Assembly (NCBI GenBank): GCA_039822785.1
Contig: JBCBMO010000002.1
Coordinates: 372,001 to 436,000 of the forward strand
Origin: Thermohalobaculum sp039822785
GTDB taxonomy: Bacteria; Pseudomonadota; Alphaproteobacteria; Rhodobacterales; Rhodobacteraceae
Length of the DNA: 64,000 nucleotides
Direction: 5' to 3'
The position numbers and the translations under genes were made by a program. This document shows, piece after piece, positions 62,133 to 64,000 of the stretch (positions are counted from its first letter, which is position 1; every line of letters starts with the position of its first letter). The notes beneath the pieces were generated by a model that did no database searches, was not told the DNA's origin, and saw only the letters and a program-made list of their open reading frames with translations.

Positions 62133-62783
62133 ATGCCCGAGGTGATCTTCCCCGGCCCGGATGGCCGCCTCGAGGGACGCTATCACCCCCAGCCAGACAA
62201 GGATGCGCCGATCGCGATCATCCTGCATCCGCACCCGCAGTTCGGCGGGACGATGAACAACCCAGTCGTCTACAACCTGCACTATGCGTTCAAGGACCTC
62301 GGCTTCACGGTCATGCGGTTCAACTTCCGCGGGGTCGGGCGCAGCCAGGGGGTCTTCGACCAGGGCATCGGCGAGCTGTCGGACGCGGCCTCGGCGCTGG
62401 ATTACCTGCAGTCGCTGAACCCCAATGCGCGGGCTTGCTGGGTGGCGGGTTTCTCCTTCGGTGCCTGGATCGGGATGCAGCTGCTCATGCGCCGGCCGGA
62501 GATCTCGGGCTTCGTCTCGGTCGCGCCGCCGGCGAATATGTACGACTTCTCGTTCCTCGCGCCCTGCCCTTCCTCGGGCCTGATCATCAACGGCGAGGCG
62601 GACCGGATCGTGCCCATGGCCGATACGGACAAGCTGGCGGCGAAGCTGAAGCAGCAGAAGGGCATCACGATCACCCACACCACCGTGCCAAGTGCCAACC
62701 ACTTCTTCGAGGCCGGCATGGAGGAGATGATCGACGTGGTGAAGGGCTATGTGCATGCCCGGCTGATTGAGGGCGGCCGCTAG
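62133..62783 (+). CDS. Alpha/beta hydrolase
   Basis: The 216-residue protein has the serine hydrolase fold with HPHPQFGGTMNNPVV (oxyanion and His region), MRFNFRGVGRSQGVFDQGIGE, the nucleophile elbow GFSFGA and the late Asp in INGEADRIVPMADTDKL and His in SANHFFEAG. It is small and lacks a lid, like the YcfP/YqjL-type and dienelactone-hydrolase-like enzymes often beside suf operons in alphaproteobacteria. It is divergent from iscR. Confidence 0.88.
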   Translation: MPEVIFPGPDGRLEGRYHPQPDKDAPIAIILHPHPQFGGTMNNPVVYNLHYAFKDLGFTVMRFNFRGVGRSQGVFDQGIGELSDAASALDYLQSLNPNARACWVAGFSFGAWIGMQLLMRRPEISGFVSVAPPANMYDFSFLAPCPSSGLIINGEADRIVPMADTDKLAAKLKQQKGITITHTTVPSANHFFEAGMEEMIDVVKGYVHARLIEGGR

Positions 62784-62908
62784 GGCCGCCCCTGGGCCAA
62801 GCCCAGCCCCCGGCGTCGCCCACGCCGGTTTCACGCCGCATGATCCGGGTCGCCCCCCGCTGCCGCACCGCCTAGAGGGTGGGAAACGGCAACTTCGGGA
62901 GGACCGAC

Positions 62909-63661
62909 ATGCTTCTCAAGGAACGAAGGATCATCATCACGGGCGCGAGCAGCGGCATCGGCGCTGCAGCGGCGCGGCGCTTCGCGGCGGAGGGCGCCTC
63001 GTTGGTGCTCGGAGCCCGGCGGGCGGCGGCGCTGGAGGACCTGGCCGGCGCGCTGCGGACCGCCGGGGGGACAGCCTTCACCCTGGCGGGCGACGTGGCC
63101 GAGGCGGGATATGCCGAGGCGCTGGTCGCGCTGGCCGAGCAGGAGATGGGCGGGCTCGACGGTGCATTCAACAATGCCGGCATCACCGGGGCGATGGAGC
63201 CGGTCGAGGCCATGCGCGGCGAGACCTGGGACGGCGTGATTGCCACCAACCTCACCGGGGCCTTCTATGCCGCGCGCGCCCAGATCCCGGCGCTGAAGCG
63301 CCAGGGCGGCGGGGCAATCGTCTTCACCTCGTCCTTCGTCGGCCATACCGTCGGCCTGCCGGGCATGGGGGCCTATGGCGCGAGCAAGGCGGGGCTCATT
63401 GCGCTCGCGCAGGTCATCGCGGCGGAGCATGGGGTTGAGGGCATCCGCGCCAATTGCCTGCTGCCAGGCGGCACGAGCACGCCGATGGCGGGCGATGATC
63501 CGGGGACCCTGGGCTGGATCGCGGGACTGCATGCCCTGAAGCGCATGGCCGCCCCGGAGGAGATCGCCGAGGTTGCGCTGTTCCTGCTGTCCGACATGGC
63601 GAGCTTCGTCACGGGTGCCGCGATCCTGGCCGACGGCGGCAACTCGATCTGCAAGACCTGA
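62909..63661 (+). CDS. Short-chain dehydrogenase/reductase
   Basis: The 250-residue classical SDR has the TGASSGIG loop, NNAG, the catalytic Ser in FTSSFVG and YGASK in the active-site motif, with a C-terminal VTGAAILADGGNSI. It is FabG-like but the substrate is unknown. The ATG at 62909 has GGGAGGACC upstream. Unlike the 32355 protein, all catalytic residues are present. It follows the hydrolase by about 125 bases. Confidence 0.9.
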   Translation: MLLKERRIIITGASSGIGAAAARRFAAEGASLVLGARRAAALEDLAGALRTAGGTAFTLAGDVAEAGYAEALVALAEQEMGGLDGAFNNAGITGAMEPVEAMRGETWDGVIATNLTGAFYAARAQIPALKRQGGGAIVFTSSFVGHTVGLPGMGAYGASKAGLIALAQVIAAEHGVEGIRANCLLPGGTSTPMAGDDPGTLGWIAGLHALKRMAAPEEIAEVALFLLSDMASFVTGAAILADGGNSICKT

Positions 63662-63681
63662 ACGGCGCCGCACCTTCGGCC

Positions 63682-64000
63682 ATGAGGCAAGCGGAACCGC
63701 GCAGACGCGCGGTGCTCGTTTCGCTCCGTCGCAGCCTCCGGCCGCGCCGAAGCCGCGGGCGCCCGGGGCTGGCGTCGGTGCTCACTCCCGGCTTTCGGCT
63801 GGTGGCGGCGACGGGCGCTCGGCCGGGCGGGACGGGTAGGACAGAGGGTGCGCCAAGGACCGGCCGGACGCCGTTTGTCGGCGCGATCCCCGACCCGCGC
63901 TATCGACCCGGCAGCGCGAGGCGGCCGCCGGTGACCGGTGAGGGGCAGCCGGTCGTGCCGGGGGCGGAGGTCGGCAGCTCGCGCAGGATCCGGGCGGCGA
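63682..64000 (+). CDS. Possible partial gene at the window edge
   Basis: An open frame starts at an ATG at 63682 and runs without stop to the window end (106 codons). It is Arg/Pro/Gly-rich (for example FVGAIPDPRYRPGSARRPPV) and shows no recognised domain; no strong ribosome binding site precedes it. High GC makes open frames common, so this may be non-coding. The stretch from 63662 holds nothing else I can support. Confidence 0.25.
   Translation, partial: MRQAEPRRRAVLVSLRRSLRPRRSRGRPGLASVLTPGFRLVAATGARPGGTGRTEGAPRTGRTPFVGAIPDPRYRPGSARRPPVTGEGQPVVPGAEVGSSRRIRAA

Overview
This window is GC-rich chromosomal DNA from an alphaproteobacterium. The evidence is the gene order rpsB-tsf-pyrH-frr-uppS-cdsA-dxr-rseP-bamA-skp-fabZ-lpxA-lpxI-lpxB, the use of LpxI rather than LpxH, the miaA-ilvI-ilvH-ilvC order, and an Rrf2/IscR-led suf operon. 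The acetolactate synthase carries an AGEAS cofactor-loop sequence that I associate with Rhodobacterales and relatives; this is from memory and I could not search. No rRNA, tRNA, CRISPR array, transposase or phage gene was recognised.

Layout. 32-12426 (minus) holds an envelope, lipid A and translation cluster; the last four genes (fabZ-lpxA-lpxI-lpxB) are joined by 4-base GTGA overlaps. 12628-14560 holds a Tat-exported serine hydrolase and a class IV aminotransferase. 14656-20402 contains tsf and rpsB, normally neighbours, split by a roughly 4 kb module: an MFS transporter, a MarR regulator, a lipoprotein and two unknown genes, with matching palindromic operators before marR and before the lipoprotein. 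20597-22462 is a membrane-anchored TPR protein made of near-identical 141-bp units. 22452-27941 is miaA followed by ilvI-ilvH-(lipoprotein)-ilvC; a 15-codon Leu/Ile/Val-rich leader peptide and an intrinsic terminator precede ilvI.

27983-33197 is accessory: a lower-GC unknown gene, an RlmL-type methyltransferase, a DUF2189 membrane protein, a GNAT protein and a short-chain dehydrogenase that has lost its catalytic Tyr and Lys. 33343-36596 runs from secG into a lipid-linked glycosyltransferase set (ArnT/PMT-like, GT2, LAB_N protein). 36605-41216 holds a divergent ArsR/DUF6428 pair with two operators, a zinc-ribbon membrane protein, an ECF sigma operon and a LysE exporter. 41375-51486 holds pyrG and a set of exported, regulatory and metabolic genes ending in a penicillin-acylase-family hydrolase.

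51956-61915 (minus) is the Fe-S assembly operon: iscR, an IscS-type desulfurase, sufB, two unknown genes, a YbjQ homologue, sufC, sufD, three YIP1-family membrane proteins and sufS. A divergent alpha/beta hydrolase and a short-chain dehydrogenase follow.

The best leads are the ilv leader attenuator, the MarR twin operators in the split rpsB-tsf locus, the homogenised TPR array, the pseudo-SDR, the three YIP1 genes inside the suf operon, and a small ORF at 51514-51696 with a strong ribosome binding site and a palindromic promoter region. I did not find a clearly new defence or mobile system.
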